In this document: piece after piece, positions 1 to 8,432 of the stretch
Layout: every line of letters starts with the position of its first letter
How positions within the stretch are numbered: position 1 is the first letter of the stretch
NCBI RefSeq assembly: GCF_030269305.1
Contig: NZ_BSTC01000005.1
Coordinates: 1-64,000 of the forward strand
Direction: 5' to 3'
From: Kineosporia sp. NBRC 101731
GTDB taxonomy: Bacteria; Actinomycetota; Actinomycetes; Actinomycetales; Kineosporiaceae
Length of the DNA stretch: 64,000 nt
Program-made: the position numbers and the translations under genes
The notes under the pieces: model-generated
The model's database searches: none
What the model was told of the DNA's origin: nothing
Seen by the model: only the letters and a program-made list of their open reading frames with translations

Positions 1-1
1 G

Positions 2-94
2 GTCCTGCCCAAGATCCTGCGCCTGCCCACCAGCGCCTGGATCAACAAGCCCGCCGAACCCGAACCCGAACCCCGCCTGACACCAGTCGGTTAA
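2..94 (+). CDS. 3' end of an unidentified gene (partial)
   Basis: The window opens inside an open frame that ends at a TAA at 92-94. The last 30 residues are visible and finish with a Glu-Pro dipeptide run and LTPVG. Codons are G/C-biased in the wobble position, which fits a real gene entering from the left. Nothing in this tail identifies a family. Confidence 0.45.
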   Translation, partial: VLPKILRLPTSAWINKPAEPEPEPRLTPVG

Positions 95-309
95 CACCCG
101 CTGGCCTCAATCCCTTGACACTTACCGCTTCGTTGACGCGACCACGGACCGTAAGTGTTAAATCAGAGGTGAACGGAGAGTGCAAGACGCGTACAGTGCG
201 GGCCCTGTGCTACTCCCAAGGACTGCCAGATCATTGTCCTCATGGGGCATCTTGCCCATCCGGAAGAACCGCTCCTGGCCGAACGACGTTGTCCGGTCAG
301 ACGGAGAGG
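95..309. other. Intergenic stretch with an 8-bp inverted repeat
   Basis: I see no credible gene here. A perfect inverted repeat ACACTTAC (118-125) / GTAAGTGT (151-158) is separated by 25 bases. The left arm overlaps a TTGACA-like hexamer at 115-120. It could be an operator or a weak terminator for the gene ending at 94; the sequence does not decide. Confidence 0.3.
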
Positions 310-507
310 CTACTGACCCTCGCGATCGAACTCCCCGGCCTTCACACCCGTGATGAAAGCTCGCCATTCGTCGGGTGAGAAGGTGAGAATCCCATCACCT
401 GCGTTCTTTGTGTCACGAACTTGGACTTGCATGCCCTGACGGCGCACTTCAACGCACTGGTCGCCGGTGTCAGAAGCCCTAGCCTTGTGCCAAGCGGTGT
501 CGCTCAT
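310..507 (-). CDS. DUF397 domain protein
   Basis: A 65-residue protein with the DUF397 pattern: an N-terminal W-x-K-x-x segment, a central CVEVR strand, the VRDTKN motif and a C-terminal F-x-x-x-E-W-x-x-F segment. Its ATG overlaps the TGA of the upstream regulator by 4 bases (504-507), so translation is coupled. DUF397 proteins are almost always found beside XRE/DUF5753 regulators in actinomycetes; some such pairs (BldB/WhiJ-type) act in development or antibiotic control, and others behave like toxin-antitoxin partners. The exact role of this copy is unknown. Confidence 0.9.
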   Translation of the reverse strand: MSDTAWHKARASDTGDQCVEVRRQGMQVQVRDTKNAGDGILTFSPDEWRAFITGVKAGEFDREGQ

Positions 508-1322
508 CGTCGATGCTCCTTGATCGGAACAGCCATGCCAGACAGAAGTCTAGCGTTTTGCATGAATCGCTGCACCGTTGCCTTCTCTTCGACGAACCGA
601 CCTCCATCGAGGGCAGCCACGTACGCGACTGCAGGTAGGTCGTCATCGTCGAACTGCAGAAGGGTGTAGGCACCTCTCATCGAGGGGTGCCCGCCCAGTG
701 CGAACGGGAGGTAGCGCACGCTGATATTGGGTCGTTCGTCGAGCTCGATCAGGCGATTGATCTGCTCGGCGAGTACCGCTGGGCCGCCCAACTGGTGGTT
801 GAGAGAGGCTTCGCTGAGAATCAGCTTCAGGTGAACCGGCTGGCTACGTTCGAGCGTGGCCGCTTGGCGCTCCACTCGCAGCTTGAGTAGTTGCTCGGCC
901 GCTTCGGAATCAGGCGGGGGGTTTACGGCAAGGATGGACCGGTGATAACTATCGGTCTGAAGCAGTCCGTGGATGAGTTCTTCGTTGCACACCATGATGG
1001 TCGAAGCTGCTCGCTCGAGTTCGAGGTACAGGCCAAACTTCTGATCCCAGACCGCAGAGCTGAAGTCCTCCCACCAACCAGAGTCTTCTGCCTTCATAGC
1101 CCAATCGACCCACTGGGAACGGGTGCCAAGGTCCACCCGATAGATGTCGGCCAGAGCCTGAACTTCAGACCAACGGTAGGGACCCTGCCCAGTCTCGATT
1201 CGCCAGAGCTTCTGCCGGCTTCCGAAGACACGAGTATTAGTAACGTCGGTCATGGTCATCTTGGCGGCGATACGTGCCGTCGCCAAGGAACGGCCTAATG
1301 TGCGCTTCAACATTTCGCTCAT
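504..1322 (-). CDS. XRE-family helix-turn-helix regulator with DUF5753
   Basis: A 272-residue transcription factor. Residues of about 8-75 form an N-terminal XRE-type helix-turn-helix (LGRSLATARIAAKMTMTDVT and a following KLWRIETG recognition region). The rest matches the DUF5753 sensor domain usual in this group, with the LIHGLLQTDSY segment and a later L-x-E-x-x-L segment. It is the first gene of a two-gene unit with the DUF397 gene, overlapping it by 4 bases. Family members usually regulate their own operon, so the 200-bp region upstream is the likely target; that is inference. Confidence 0.9.
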   Translation of the reverse strand: MSEMLKRTLGRSLATARIAAKMTMTDVTNTRVFGSRQKLWRIETGQGPYRWSEVQALADIYRVDLGTRSQWVDWAMKAEDSGWWEDFSSAVWDQKFGLYLELERAASTIMVCNEELIHGLLQTDSYHRSILAVNPPPDSEAAEQLLKLRVERQAATLERSQPVHLKLILSEASLNHQLGGPAVLAEQINRLIELDERPNISVRYLPFALGGHPSMRGAYTLLQFDDDDLPAVAYVAALDGGRFVEEKATVQRFMQNARLLSGMAVPIKEHRR

Positions 1323-1522
1323 ACGGAGAGCCTTGCAGCGTCAGAGTTCTGGCTCAATGGGTACGTTTCGCAACAGTCAGCCCTACTACAAAGTACCTTA
1401 AATTTGGCAGCGCTTGATTTATCTAAGGTCTCGGCGTTGGGCGACACTTGATGTAGGACGCTGCTCATCGGGATCTGATGCCTGTGCGGCTGGGAGGAAG
1501 CCGGGCCACTACCGATGGCAGA
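1323..1522. promoter_or_regulatory. Region upstream of the XRE regulator with an inverted repeat
   Basis: This 200-bp A/T-richer gap lies between the regulator start and the stop of the acyltransferase gene. An inverted repeat ACCTTA (1395-1400) / TAAGGT (1424-1429) sits about 75-105 bp upstream of the regulator start. It is a candidate operator, but no promoter hexamers stand out clearly. Confidence 0.3.
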
Positions 1523-2635
1523 TCATCTGCGTCGTCCGCGAAGTCGCTTTTCCAATGGGCGCTCGACTGCGACATGCAGGATGCCGGCGAGAGCAATAGA
1601 GCTCGCAACGAAGATCAACTCCACCGCCACCGATTCGGGCCGCGTAAAAGGCGGGGGCCAGAGCCAGAGTAATGTGTCCCGCGCGAATGCATGAACTAAG
1701 TACAAGGCGAACGACCACTCACCCAGGACAATTAGGTAGCGTCGGCGAAATAGACTGGGTGCGCCCGTTGTATCGGCGCGTGCACCTGAAGTGATAAGTA
1801 CGATCCAGGCGGGCATGAGTAACAGCGCCGCGTAAGCATCGGCCAGCGTCCAGTCAAGAAGCAGAATAAGGGCCACTTTTACCGCCGCAACGCAGATGTA
1901 AGACAAGACTGCAAATATTGCAGCCTGGCTGACGCGTAGTACGGGGATCGGATACCGCATAGCCAGGGCGATAATAATTCCGAGTGTGAATTCTCCGACT
2001 CTATACAGCGGATTGATGTAAGTAATCGCATGATTGAACTGCGGTGTCGTGAGGAGTAAAAAGACGGCTGGTGTGACTGCCAAGTAGAGAACAATCGCGA
2101 CAGCCACCCTTAGAAGTTTCCCCGGCTGCATCTTGGAAAGCCAGCGGTAGGTGAAGGGAAAAGTAGCATAAAAAAAGGCCTCACATGAGAGAGACCAGCT
2201 AGGGGCGTTGCCAGCCAGATACCAAGAAGGCGTTGGTGCCCAGGCTTGTAAAAGGAGAACGGCAAAAATGGTCGTGTACCAGGTAGCGAAGGCAGGGCCA
2301 AAGACGAGCGTGCTCAGGGCGATCAAGGTTGTTACGATATGTAAAGGATAAACTCTGGCCCAGCGGCGCCTATAGAAGGCTTTAGGGCTGTCGCCCACCC
2401 GGGCAGACCAGGTCAACACAAAGCCGGATAAGACGAAGAAGAAGCTGACTCCCACTACGCCCAGGTCCGCCATAATGTTGAGCGCAGAGATATCAAGAAT
2501 TGGCCGAAACGAGTGAACGGCGAGGATCAGCACTGCAGCGAAGAAGCGCATGGCAGTAAGAGAATCGAGCCGAGCTGGGTGTTGTTGGACAGATAGCGGG
2601 CCAGTGCTTTGGGCAGAACGCTGGGAAGTCGTCAC
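1523..2635 (-). CDS. Acyltransferase-3 family membrane protein (OafA/YrhL-like)
   Basis: A 370-residue polytopic inner-membrane protein that probably transfers an acetyl or other acyl group onto a cell-surface sugar. It begins with the family signature RLDSLTAMRFFAAV, followed by a helix with the conserved His (LAVHSFRP), then GVSFFFVLSGFVLTWS and a basic YRRRWARVYPLH segment, all characteristic of Acyltransferase_3. About ten hydrophobic segments follow. The chosen GTG start lies just before the signature; the ribosome site is weak. It sits at the edge of a glycan-biosynthesis cluster, which supports a role in decorating polysaccharide or glycolipid. Codon use is less G/C-biased than in the right half of the window. 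Confidence 0.88.
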   Translation of the reverse strand: MTTSQRSAQSTGPLSVQQHPARLDSLTAMRFFAAVLILAVHSFRPILDISALNIMADLGVVGVSFFFVLSGFVLTWSARVGDSPKAFYRRRWARVYPLHIVTTLIALSTLVFGPAFATWYTTIFAVLLLQAWAPTPSWYLAGNAPSWSLSCEAFFYATFPFTYRWLSKMQPGKLLRVAVAIVLYLAVTPAVFLLLTTPQFNHAITYINPLYRVGEFTLGIIIALAMRYPIPVLRVSQAAIFAVLSYICVAAVKVALILLLDWTLADAYAALLLMPAWIVLITSGARADTTGAPSLFRRRYLIVLGEWSFALYLVHAFARDTLLWLWPPPFTRPESVAVELIFVASSIALAGILHVAVERPLEKRLRGRRR

Positions 2636-3088
2636 ACAGCCAATTATGGATATTACTCACAAGTCTCTGGCAGAAGTTACCAACTATAGGCCGTACACCC
2701 GAGGGGCGTCGGCTGGACTGGCGAGCACTAGCGCCACCGCGATGCATAGTGTGATACCCACGGACCACCTCTTTCCGGCACGGGATCGCCAAACGGGCGA
2801 GGGTAATATCGTCCGATCGAAGTTCGGTCTTCAGCAAACGTATTAGGCTGGAATCGACGGTCGAAATGCTCGGAATCTCTGACCCACAATGGGGTATACG
2901 GTAAGTTCCATGTGGAGACTTAGGGTGATTGCTGTCGAACGCTCTCTGCCTGGCGGGCTCGCGCGTGGGAAGTGATGCGGTGTCTCCACTCAACAGGTTC
3001 TGTCGATGGCGACAGAAGGCCGCCCAGCAACGGCGACACAAAATAGGGCTGTAATCGCTAGTCAGCCGCTAACGAATGTGGAGAACGG
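2636..3088. promoter_or_regulatory. Divergent intergenic region
   Basis: This stretch of about 450 bp separates the divergently transcribed acyltransferase and GT2 genes and must hold promoters for both. Open frames inside it lack ribosome sites and recognisable products. I could not assign promoter elements with confidence. Confidence 0.35.
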
Positions 3089-4081
3089 ATGCCAGACCAG
3101 CTGCGCATTTCCGAGAACACCGAAGAAACAATTGAGTCCTCCCCGTCTATAGGGGAGGATGCGCCAAGTGGCAAGGACTGTCGGTTCGTTGTCCTCATTC
3201 CGAGCGTTCGCCCGGCAGAGGCCAGCCGGTTGATTGAGCGCATGGACTGGCCAGGCGCTGTAATAGTTGGTGCCAGTGGCGCGACTCCTGTCGACTCGTT
3301 TGAAATTCCAGAGCGTGAAGCACTGCGTGTACGGATCGAATCGGTTCCCATCGGGTACGCTTCAGCGCGCAACGCGTTACTAGACATTGCCCGAAAGGCC
3401 GGGTACTCCCACGGAATCTTCGTAGACGATGATATCGAGTTCGTTTCTGGAGGACTTTCCGAGCTGCTCCGCACGGCTCGAAGGTTTCCGGAGGCGTTCG
3501 TGGGGGGGAAAGTACGACGTAGAGTTGAAAATCAGGGGGCTCTGGCAAGGAATGTGCTGCCGGGGAGCTTCGCCCTCGCCGGAACCTCGCCGGCAAGTTT
3601 GTCGGCCAATGTTCTAGTTCTCCCATTGAGCGTTGAGTCGACGGAGACTAGATTTTCTGTGCTGCTCGACTTCACGGGTGGTGAAGATACGGAGCTGACC
3701 AGGCGCGCTGGTCGTCAAGGAGTCGCGCTTCTTCAAACGGAAGACATTATCGCGGAAGAAGTCTACGGCAGTACACGAGGATCCACCCACGCTCTTGTTC
3801 GGCGGCTTATCTGTAATCATGCAGTGCTTGGTCTGATTCGTGATCGGCGTACTGAGAATTTGGTGCTTGCATCTCGTGCAGTAAATCCCAGTCGCGTCGG
3901 CGGACTCCTTTACCACTCAGCGGCAATAGCGGCGACATTGTCTGCGCGATTTTCCCCCAGTCTTGCCCTGAGTCTTGCCAAAGCCGCTGGGTACGGTCTG
4001 GCTAAGCTTCAACTCCTTCCCACCCGATTGAATAAGCGCTACGAAACATGTTCGGTCGAATTTCTTGGAGGCTCTCGTTGA
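3089..4081 (+). CDS. Family 2-like glycosyltransferase
   Basis: A 330-residue cytosolic or membrane-associated sugar transferase. After a hydrophilic leader of about 30 residues comes a GT-A fold: strand FVVLIPSVRP, then a YASARNALLDIA segment, then the acidic cluster GIFVDDDIEF (Asp113-115) that would bind the metal and nucleotide-sugar. A later GGEDTEL motif is typical of the GT2 acceptor/catalytic-base region. The C-terminus has a short amphipathic stretch. Its stop overlaps the start of the fucosyltransferase-like gene, so the two are co-translated. Sugar specificity cannot be read from the sequence. Confidence 0.82.
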   Translation: MPDQLRISENTEETIESSPSIGEDAPSGKDCRFVVLIPSVRPAEASRLIERMDWPGAVIVGASGATPVDSFEIPEREALRVRIESVPIGYASARNALLDIARKAGYSHGIFVDDDIEFVSGGLSELLRTARRFPEAFVGGKVRRRVENQGALARNVLPGSFALAGTSPASLSANVLVLPLSVESTETRFSVLLDFTGGEDTELTRRAGRQGVALLQTEDIIAEEVYGSTRGSTHALVRRLICNHAVLGLIRDRRTENLVLASRAVNPSRVGGLLYHSAAIAATLSARFSPSLALSLAKAAGYGLAKLQLLPTRLNKRYETCSVEFLGGSR

Positions 4082-4980
4082 TCTACATTCAACTCGCCGG
4101 GGGTATGGCGAATCAGCTTTTTCAGTGGGCTCACGGTCGGGCTCTGCAAATTCAGAATCCGGGGCTTTCCATCGCCTGGGATGCACGTATGGTCGTGCGA
4201 CCAGCAGGAGCCGGTTACCAGCTGGCCTGGCTTTTGGACGAAGAATCCGTCATAACGCTCTCGTCGGCTTCTTCTGCTGGATGGCGTCTTGTCCAAGCTG
4301 TTTCGAAGGGCCTGTCTGACAAGATGTCGACGCGGTTGCCGGCGGTTCCGCCTGGAGGTCGTATGCGATCGACTTCGTTGGCCGATCTCACGAGCTTCAG
4401 TAACCATCAGTTGCATCATGACAACTACTGGGTCAAGGGATATTTGCAGGAAACGTCGGCACTCTTGCCTCACAAGGTGGTACTAGCTGAAGAACTTCAG
4501 CGTGCCTTAGATAAAGTCATTTCTCCTGAGCTTGCGCCGAAATTGGGGGAATCCTATGCAGTCGCCCACGTGCGACGGGGAGACTACGCATCCGTCCCGC
4601 GAAATCTGGAACGCTTGGGTGTTTGCGCACCAAGCTATTACGAGGCAGGGTTCTCCTTGTTGAAAAGTCAGTCAGAACGCTTAATCATAGTGTCAGACGA
4701 TCCCAAATGGGCGTATGAGAACGTCGCAATTCTTTGGCCGTGGCCAGAGAAGGTCGAAGTATCAAGGTCGTCCTCACAGTTCGACGATTTTGCTCTCATC
4801 GCGCACAGCAGCGCAGCCATTTTGGCTAATAGCACCTATTCATGGTGGGCGGCTTTTGTCGGGTCGCCCACGAAAATCATTTCACCGTTTCCCTGGTTTG
4901 ATATGGATGGTGACCAGGGGCCGGCGCTCGAAGACTGGGTGCTACTCAACAAGCGGACAGGGGATCTTGTTACAAATTAA
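4078..4980 (+). CDS. GT11 family (alpha-1,2-fucosyltransferase-like)
   Basis: A 300-residue glycosyltransferase of family GT11. It starts with the family motif QLAGGMANQLFQWAHGRAL and has the nucleotide-sugar motif HVRRGDY (residues 164-170), then IIVSDDPKWA and a C-terminal DDFALIAHS...STYSWWAAF block, all diagnostic of bacterial alpha-1,2-fucosyltransferases. I chose the TTG start at 4078, overlapping the upstream TGA, because a GGAGG site (4067-4071) lies six bases ahead of it; an ATG at 4048 would overlap the upstream gene by 34 bp and has no good site. It probably adds fucose or a related deoxyhexose to a surface glycan. Confidence 0.88.
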   Translation: MIYIQLAGGMANQLFQWAHGRALQIQNPGLSIAWDARMVVRPAGAGYQLAWLLDEESVITLSSASSAGWRLVQAVSKGLSDKMSTRLPAVPPGGRMRSTSLADLTSFSNHQLHHDNYWVKGYLQETSALLPHKVVLAEELQRALDKVISPELAPKLGESYAVAHVRRGDYASVPRNLERLGVCAPSYYEAGFSLLKSQSERLIIVSDDPKWAYENVAILWPWPEKVEVSRSSSQFDDFALIAHSSAAILANSTYSWWAAFVGSPTKIISPFPWFDMDGDQGPALEDWVLLNKRTGDLVTN

Positions 4981-5059
4981 AAGCAAAGACGGAAACTACC
5001 TTTGCATGTTTACGATGTTTTGAGCGATGGGCATAGTGCTTACTGGTCCGAGATCGTAG
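4981..5059. terminator. Weak hairpin between convergent genes
   Basis: A 6-bp stem GCAAAG (4983-4988) / CTTTGC (5000-5005) with an 11-base loop lies just after the fucosyltransferase stop. There is no T-run. It may serve as a weak terminator; confidence is low. Confidence 0.25.
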
Positions 5060-6304
5060 CTAGATGGAAGTACGGTTGGGCTTTTTCGACCAAATACCGA
5101 GTCCGGATAGAGAATAGGTAGCTCCGATAAGGTATGCAACAAGGCTTACCACCGCGCAGCCCATCGCCCCGAACATCATGATTGCTGGCACGAGAAGAAC
5201 GACGGTGGCTAAGGCAGCAAGCGCAGTCGCCTTCGCCTGATGCGCTACCTTGCCAAGGGCGGCGAGGGCCCCTCCGCTTAAATCCATTAACATTCCGGGA
5301 ACTGCAGCGAGTAGTAGTACGAAGAAGAGCATGGCGGCACCAGCGAACTCGTCGCCGTATAGGAGGGTCAGAACGAACCTTCCAAGAAAGGCCATAATTA
5401 GTGCTACAAGCAGTCCGATTATTGTGACGGCAGCAAGTGGGCGCCGCAAAATGGAAGCGTTCCCTTGCTGGGCAATCTGCCCCTGATAATTCATTTTCAA
5501 GGCACTTGTGAGCATCAGCATTGCTTCGCTCAATCCAACTGCGACAGCATACAATCCTAAGGCTTGTGGTCCCTCGACGCGTGCGAGTACAAGTTGATCA
5601 AGACGCAGTAGGATCGTAGAACCGATTCCAGCTACCCAAGCCGTGAGGCCGTATCTAAGGACGCCAAAGTCATCCGAAGGTTTCGCTTTGGGCGCTTTGA
5701 GCCAGGGGATGATCAGGCAAATTGCCCCGAGACTGACGGCGCCTGCGTAGACAATAAATCCTGTGGACGCTGTGAGGACGCCAAGGAAAGCGAGTAAAGC
5801 AACGATCAGGAGCCGAAGAGCGGCTTGAGACCACCTCTCGAATACAAGCGCTCCGGTGCGACTAAAGGCAAGGCAAGTACCCCTTGGAATGTTGAAGAAC
5901 ACCGCGGGGAGGCTCATACCCAGAACAAGAAGGTACATGTAATCGTGAGTGATTGCGGTTGCTGCTATTGCGCATAGCGATCCAACGAGTCCCGTTACAC
6001 AGTAGATCCCACTGACCCGTCGCTCAGTAGAGGCTACACGGCCTCCTGATCTCCCGGTCGAAACCAAGATTGAATTTGACAGACCAATTTCGAGAGCAAA
6101 TATTGCTAGGTTGAATAATGTAATCATGAGCGCGAATCGACCGCGTTCTTCCACACCCAGTGATCGAGCAAGAATGGGACCGCTGATCAGAGAGAGTAGG
6201 GCTGGCCCACCAATGCCACTCATAACGAGAGCAAGCCGCACGTAGGGTCGTCTGACCGATGTGCGTTGCGTTGTTGGTTCGGTCTCTTTCACTTCGGTAG
6301 TCAT
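5060..6304 (-). CDS. Wzx-like polysaccharide flippase (MOP superfamily)
   Basis: A protein of about 414 residues with 12 or more hydrophobic helices spaced as in the polysaccharide exporter branch of the MATE/MOP superfamily. The first helix region reads SGIGGPALLSLISGPILARSLG, followed by the usual EERGRFALMITLFN segment. It would flip a lipid-linked oligosaccharide repeat across the membrane. The frame is open to 6394, but residues before the ATG at 6304 do not look like family sequence, so I place the start there; the ribosome site is weak either way. Neighbouring glycosyltransferases support a surface-polysaccharide pathway. Confidence 0.82.
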   Translation of the reverse strand: MTTEVKETEPTTQRTSVRRPYVRLALVMSGIGGPALLSLISGPILARSLGVEERGRFALMITLFNLAIFALEIGLSNSILVSTGRSGGRVASTERRVSGIYCVTGLVGSLCAIAATAITHDYMYLLVLGMSLPAVFFNIPRGTCLAFSRTGALVFERWSQAALRLLIVALLAFLGVLTASTGFIVYAGAVSLGAICLIIPWLKAPKAKPSDDFGVLRYGLTAWVAGIGSTILLRLDQLVLARVEGPQALGLYAVAVGLSEAMLMLTSALKMNYQGQIAQQGNASILRRPLAAVTIIGLLVALIMAFLGRFVLTLLYGDEFAGAAMLFFVLLLAAVPGMLMDLSGGALAALGKVAHQAKATALAALATVVLLVPAIMMFGAMGCAVVSLVAYLIGATYSLSGLGIWSKKPNRTSI

Positions 6305-6787
6305 ATGCTGTATGTCATCCAAGAAGCTCGGGTTGGTCGATTTTCGATGCCATGTGCTGCTACCCCTCCAACATCCTCCTGCAATCTCTCTCACGGATTG
6401 GCTGAGACCGCCCTGGTGCTGTCTCTATAGTTGCGATGGCGTTGGGCCGACATCCAATGCGCGAAGCAAGCGGGAAGTTGCAAAGCACGCATCGTCCGAA
6501 AGTTGTACGGTCACGGTGGGCCTCAATTGATCAAAGTACACCTGAGGTCGCCTCTTGTCGGGCCAAAGCGTGCCATCTCCTAAGTCTTTTTCCATAAATT
6601 CAGTCGCTTACTCCGAACGGCAGAGGTGATGGGACAGTTTGCCGGATTGCTTTGTGAAAGCAGAGATGCAACGGCGCAGCCTACGGCTTAGTGTCGTTGA
6701 ATGCTCGATCTTCCAGACCACTCAGTGGTCAGACCCTTTCGCAGCCGTAACTAGTGACCTCCGGGGTTATTGGTAGTGGAGATGGCC
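6305..6787. promoter_or_regulatory. Divergent intergenic region
   Basis: About 480 bp of relatively A/T-rich DNA separate the flippase start from a small plus-strand ORF. No credible gene is visible. It must carry promoters for both directions, but I cannot pinpoint them. Confidence 0.3.
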
Positions 6788-6913
6788 ATGGGATTTGGTA
6801 AAAGATTTTTTGGTGCCAACCTGGAAAACTGGCCAACTAACCCGTTGTACCCATTGCGCCGTCACCCGTTCTGGCAGGAGCCTTCGGATATCTGCAAGAC
6901 GATGGGCAAGTGA
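6788..6913 (+). CDS. Small 41-residue ORF coupled to the next gene
   Basis: A short open frame starts at an ATG with a GGAG site (6778-6781) six bases upstream and ends in a TGA that overlaps the GTG of the next gene by four bases (GTGA, 6910-6913). The peptide begins MGFGKRFFGANLENW, contains PLRRHPFWQEP, and has no membrane segment. It could be a genuine small protein, a leader that couples translation of the next gene, or a relic of a longer gene. I do not recognise a family. Confidence 0.4.
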   Translation: MGFGKRFFGANLENWPTNPLYPLRRHPFWQEPSDICKTMGK

Positions 6914-7944
6914 TCATTGGGCGAGATAATATGTCTCGGACGGCATGGGCGGGTTCGAGCGATAGTTTGATTCCCGTGGGTTGTGGCGCGCTACCGGCCC
7001 TTTTCGCCTCAGGCGAATTGACGCTCGCATATGTCGTTCGAATTATTCGGGGACGTCTATCTGGATCAGGGGTGAGGGAGATTCTTGTAAATCAGGTAAG
7101 TTCCTTGGTGGGTCGTGCTCGCGGCCGGCAGCATCAATGGGAAGTGGCGAACTTCAAGAAGTCCAGCCAACTTCGGGAGCACGCAGAGAGTCAGCTGGGG
7201 ATCGATGTGATGATTCCAGTTATTGAAAAGGACCTGTGGTGTCTGGACCAAGTGATCGACAGTGTGAAAAGGTTCGTGCGACATCCAATTGGCAGGGTAT
7301 TTATTGTTGCCCCGGCCTCTGTTGAATCGAAGCTTTCGCACTTGGATGTGGATTTTGTTTTTGAGGAAGATCTCATGCCTGAAACGGAATCATTTAGCTA
7401 CCAGGTAGGAGCTGCAGACCGGCGAGGCTGGTTGCGGCAGCAACTGATGAAGCTCAATCTGCAGGTTTTGACGGAGCGGCCATGCCTTGTCATTGACGCG
7501 GATACAGTATTTGTTAGTCCGATTTCATACGAGTCAAACGGGCTAATCACTCATCTAGTGTCCGACGAGCGGCATCTTCCCTATCGGCAAGCGTACAGAC
7601 GACTCGTCGGGGTGCTGCCGGTGAGTCGTATGTCGTTCGTTGCTCATGGAATGCTATTTGAGCCTGAAAAGCTTATCTCACTGCAAGAAAGATTGGAGCA
7701 TAAGACTGGATCGACTTGGGCGAACGCCATTATTTCAGCCACTGACCGAACTGTGCTCAGTGGGTTTTCTGAGTATGAGACATATGGAAACTTTGTGAGG
7801 GTAGTTGAACCTGGTAAATATGCCTCTCAATATTGGTGGAACCTTGCCCTTCCCCGAGCGAAAGGCATCGGCCTAAACGATCTGATAAATGCCCATGGCG
7901 GTCGCTACTACACGGTGTCTCGTCATTCACATGCGCAGGCCTGA
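6910..7944 (+). CDS. DUF6492-like, glycosyltransferase-related protein
   Basis: A 344-residue protein. The conserved part starts near residue 98 (IDVMIPVIEKDLWCLDQVID) and continues with IGRVFIVAP, a GWLRQQLMKL segment and CLVIDADTVF, where the D-A-D triplet is placed as in nucleotide-sugar-binding GT-A folds. This layout fits the DUF6492 group found in glycan loci. The first 95 or so residues are not conserved-looking, so an internal start is possible. It follows the 41-residue ORF with a 4-base overlap and converges on the acetyltransferase operon. A transferase role is likely, but the substrate is unknown. Confidence 0.65.
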   Translation: MIIGRDNMSRTAWAGSSDSLIPVGCGALPALFASGELTLAYVVRIIRGRLSGSGVREILVNQVSSLVGRARGRQHQWEVANFKKSSQLREHAESQLGIDVMIPVIEKDLWCLDQVIDSVKRFVRHPIGRVFIVAPASVESKLSHLDVDFVFEEDLMPETESFSYQVGAADRRGWLRQQLMKLNLQVLTERPCLVIDADTVFVSPISYESNGLITHLVSDERHLPYRQAYRRLVGVLPVSRMSFVAHGMLFEPEKLISLQERLEHKTGSTWANAIISATDRTVLSGFSEYETYGNFVRVVEPGKYASQYWWNLALPRAKGIGLNDLINAHGGRYYTVSRHSHAQA

Positions 7945-7990
7945 AAGCTGTCGCGATTTTGAGTGATTGATGTATCGAGGGTGAGGACTG

Positions 7991-8425
7991 TCAGGCTCGA
8001 TCTGAGAGTTTCTTGGCTGGGACGCCTCCCCAGATTTCATTATCGGGGACTGAGCAGGTCACTACGGCGTTGGCCGCAATGATGGCAGACTCACCGACAC
8101 GCGTAACCCCCGGCCCGCCAAGGATTTTCACGCCCGGGTAGAGAACAGCTCCGTCACCGATCTCAATCCCAACCATTTTGGATTGCTGCCATGGGACATG
8201 GGCGTCAGCCCTGCCAATTGTGACCTGGTGATAGAGCGTCACTCCCCGTCCGATCTTGGTGAGCGGATGAATGACAGTTCCCATACCCCGATGCTGCAGT
8301 TGGAGTTCGGGCCCGAGTGAGACTTCCTTCGGGAAGTCGACGCCGTACACGAGGAGCAGTTCGCGGGCTGCGCGGCCGAGTAGCGGGTGGCCCCGAAGGT
8401 AGACAAGCTTCTCCATGATTCCCAT
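7991..8425 (-). CDS. Hexapeptide-repeat acetyltransferase (serine acetyltransferase-like)
   Basis: A 144-residue left-handed beta-helix enzyme. Hexapeptide repeats run through TVIHPLTKIGRGVTLYHQVTIG, IEIGDGAVLYPGVKILGG and ESAIIAANAVVTCSVPDNE, ending in IWGGVPAKKL, the usual C-terminal signature of CysE/WcaB/NeuD-like acetyltransferases. It is short compared with true CysE (about 270 residues), lacking the helical N-terminal domain, so acetylation of a sugar is more likely than of serine. It is the last gene of a four-gene minus-strand operon, seven bases after a GT4 gene. A second in-frame ATG at 8416 is possible. Confidence 0.82.
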   Translation of the reverse strand: MGIMEKLVYLRGHPLLGRAARELLLVYGVDFPKEVSLGPELQLQHRGMGTVIHPLTKIGRGVTLYHQVTIGRADAHVPWQQSKMVGIEIGDGAVLYPGVKILGGPGVTRVGESAIIAANAVVTCSVPDNEIWGGVPAKKLSDRA

Positions 8426-8432
8426 GAGCTGA

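Noticed and set aside
95-309. Integration or attachment site next to a tRNA
   Set aside because: No tRNA cloverleaf, integrase or matching direct repeat was found; only a short inverted repeat is present.
2493-3041. 182-codon minus-strand frame in the divergent gap
   Set aside because: It overlaps the acyltransferase start in another frame, has no ribosome site and an Arg/Ser/Cys-rich shadow composition.
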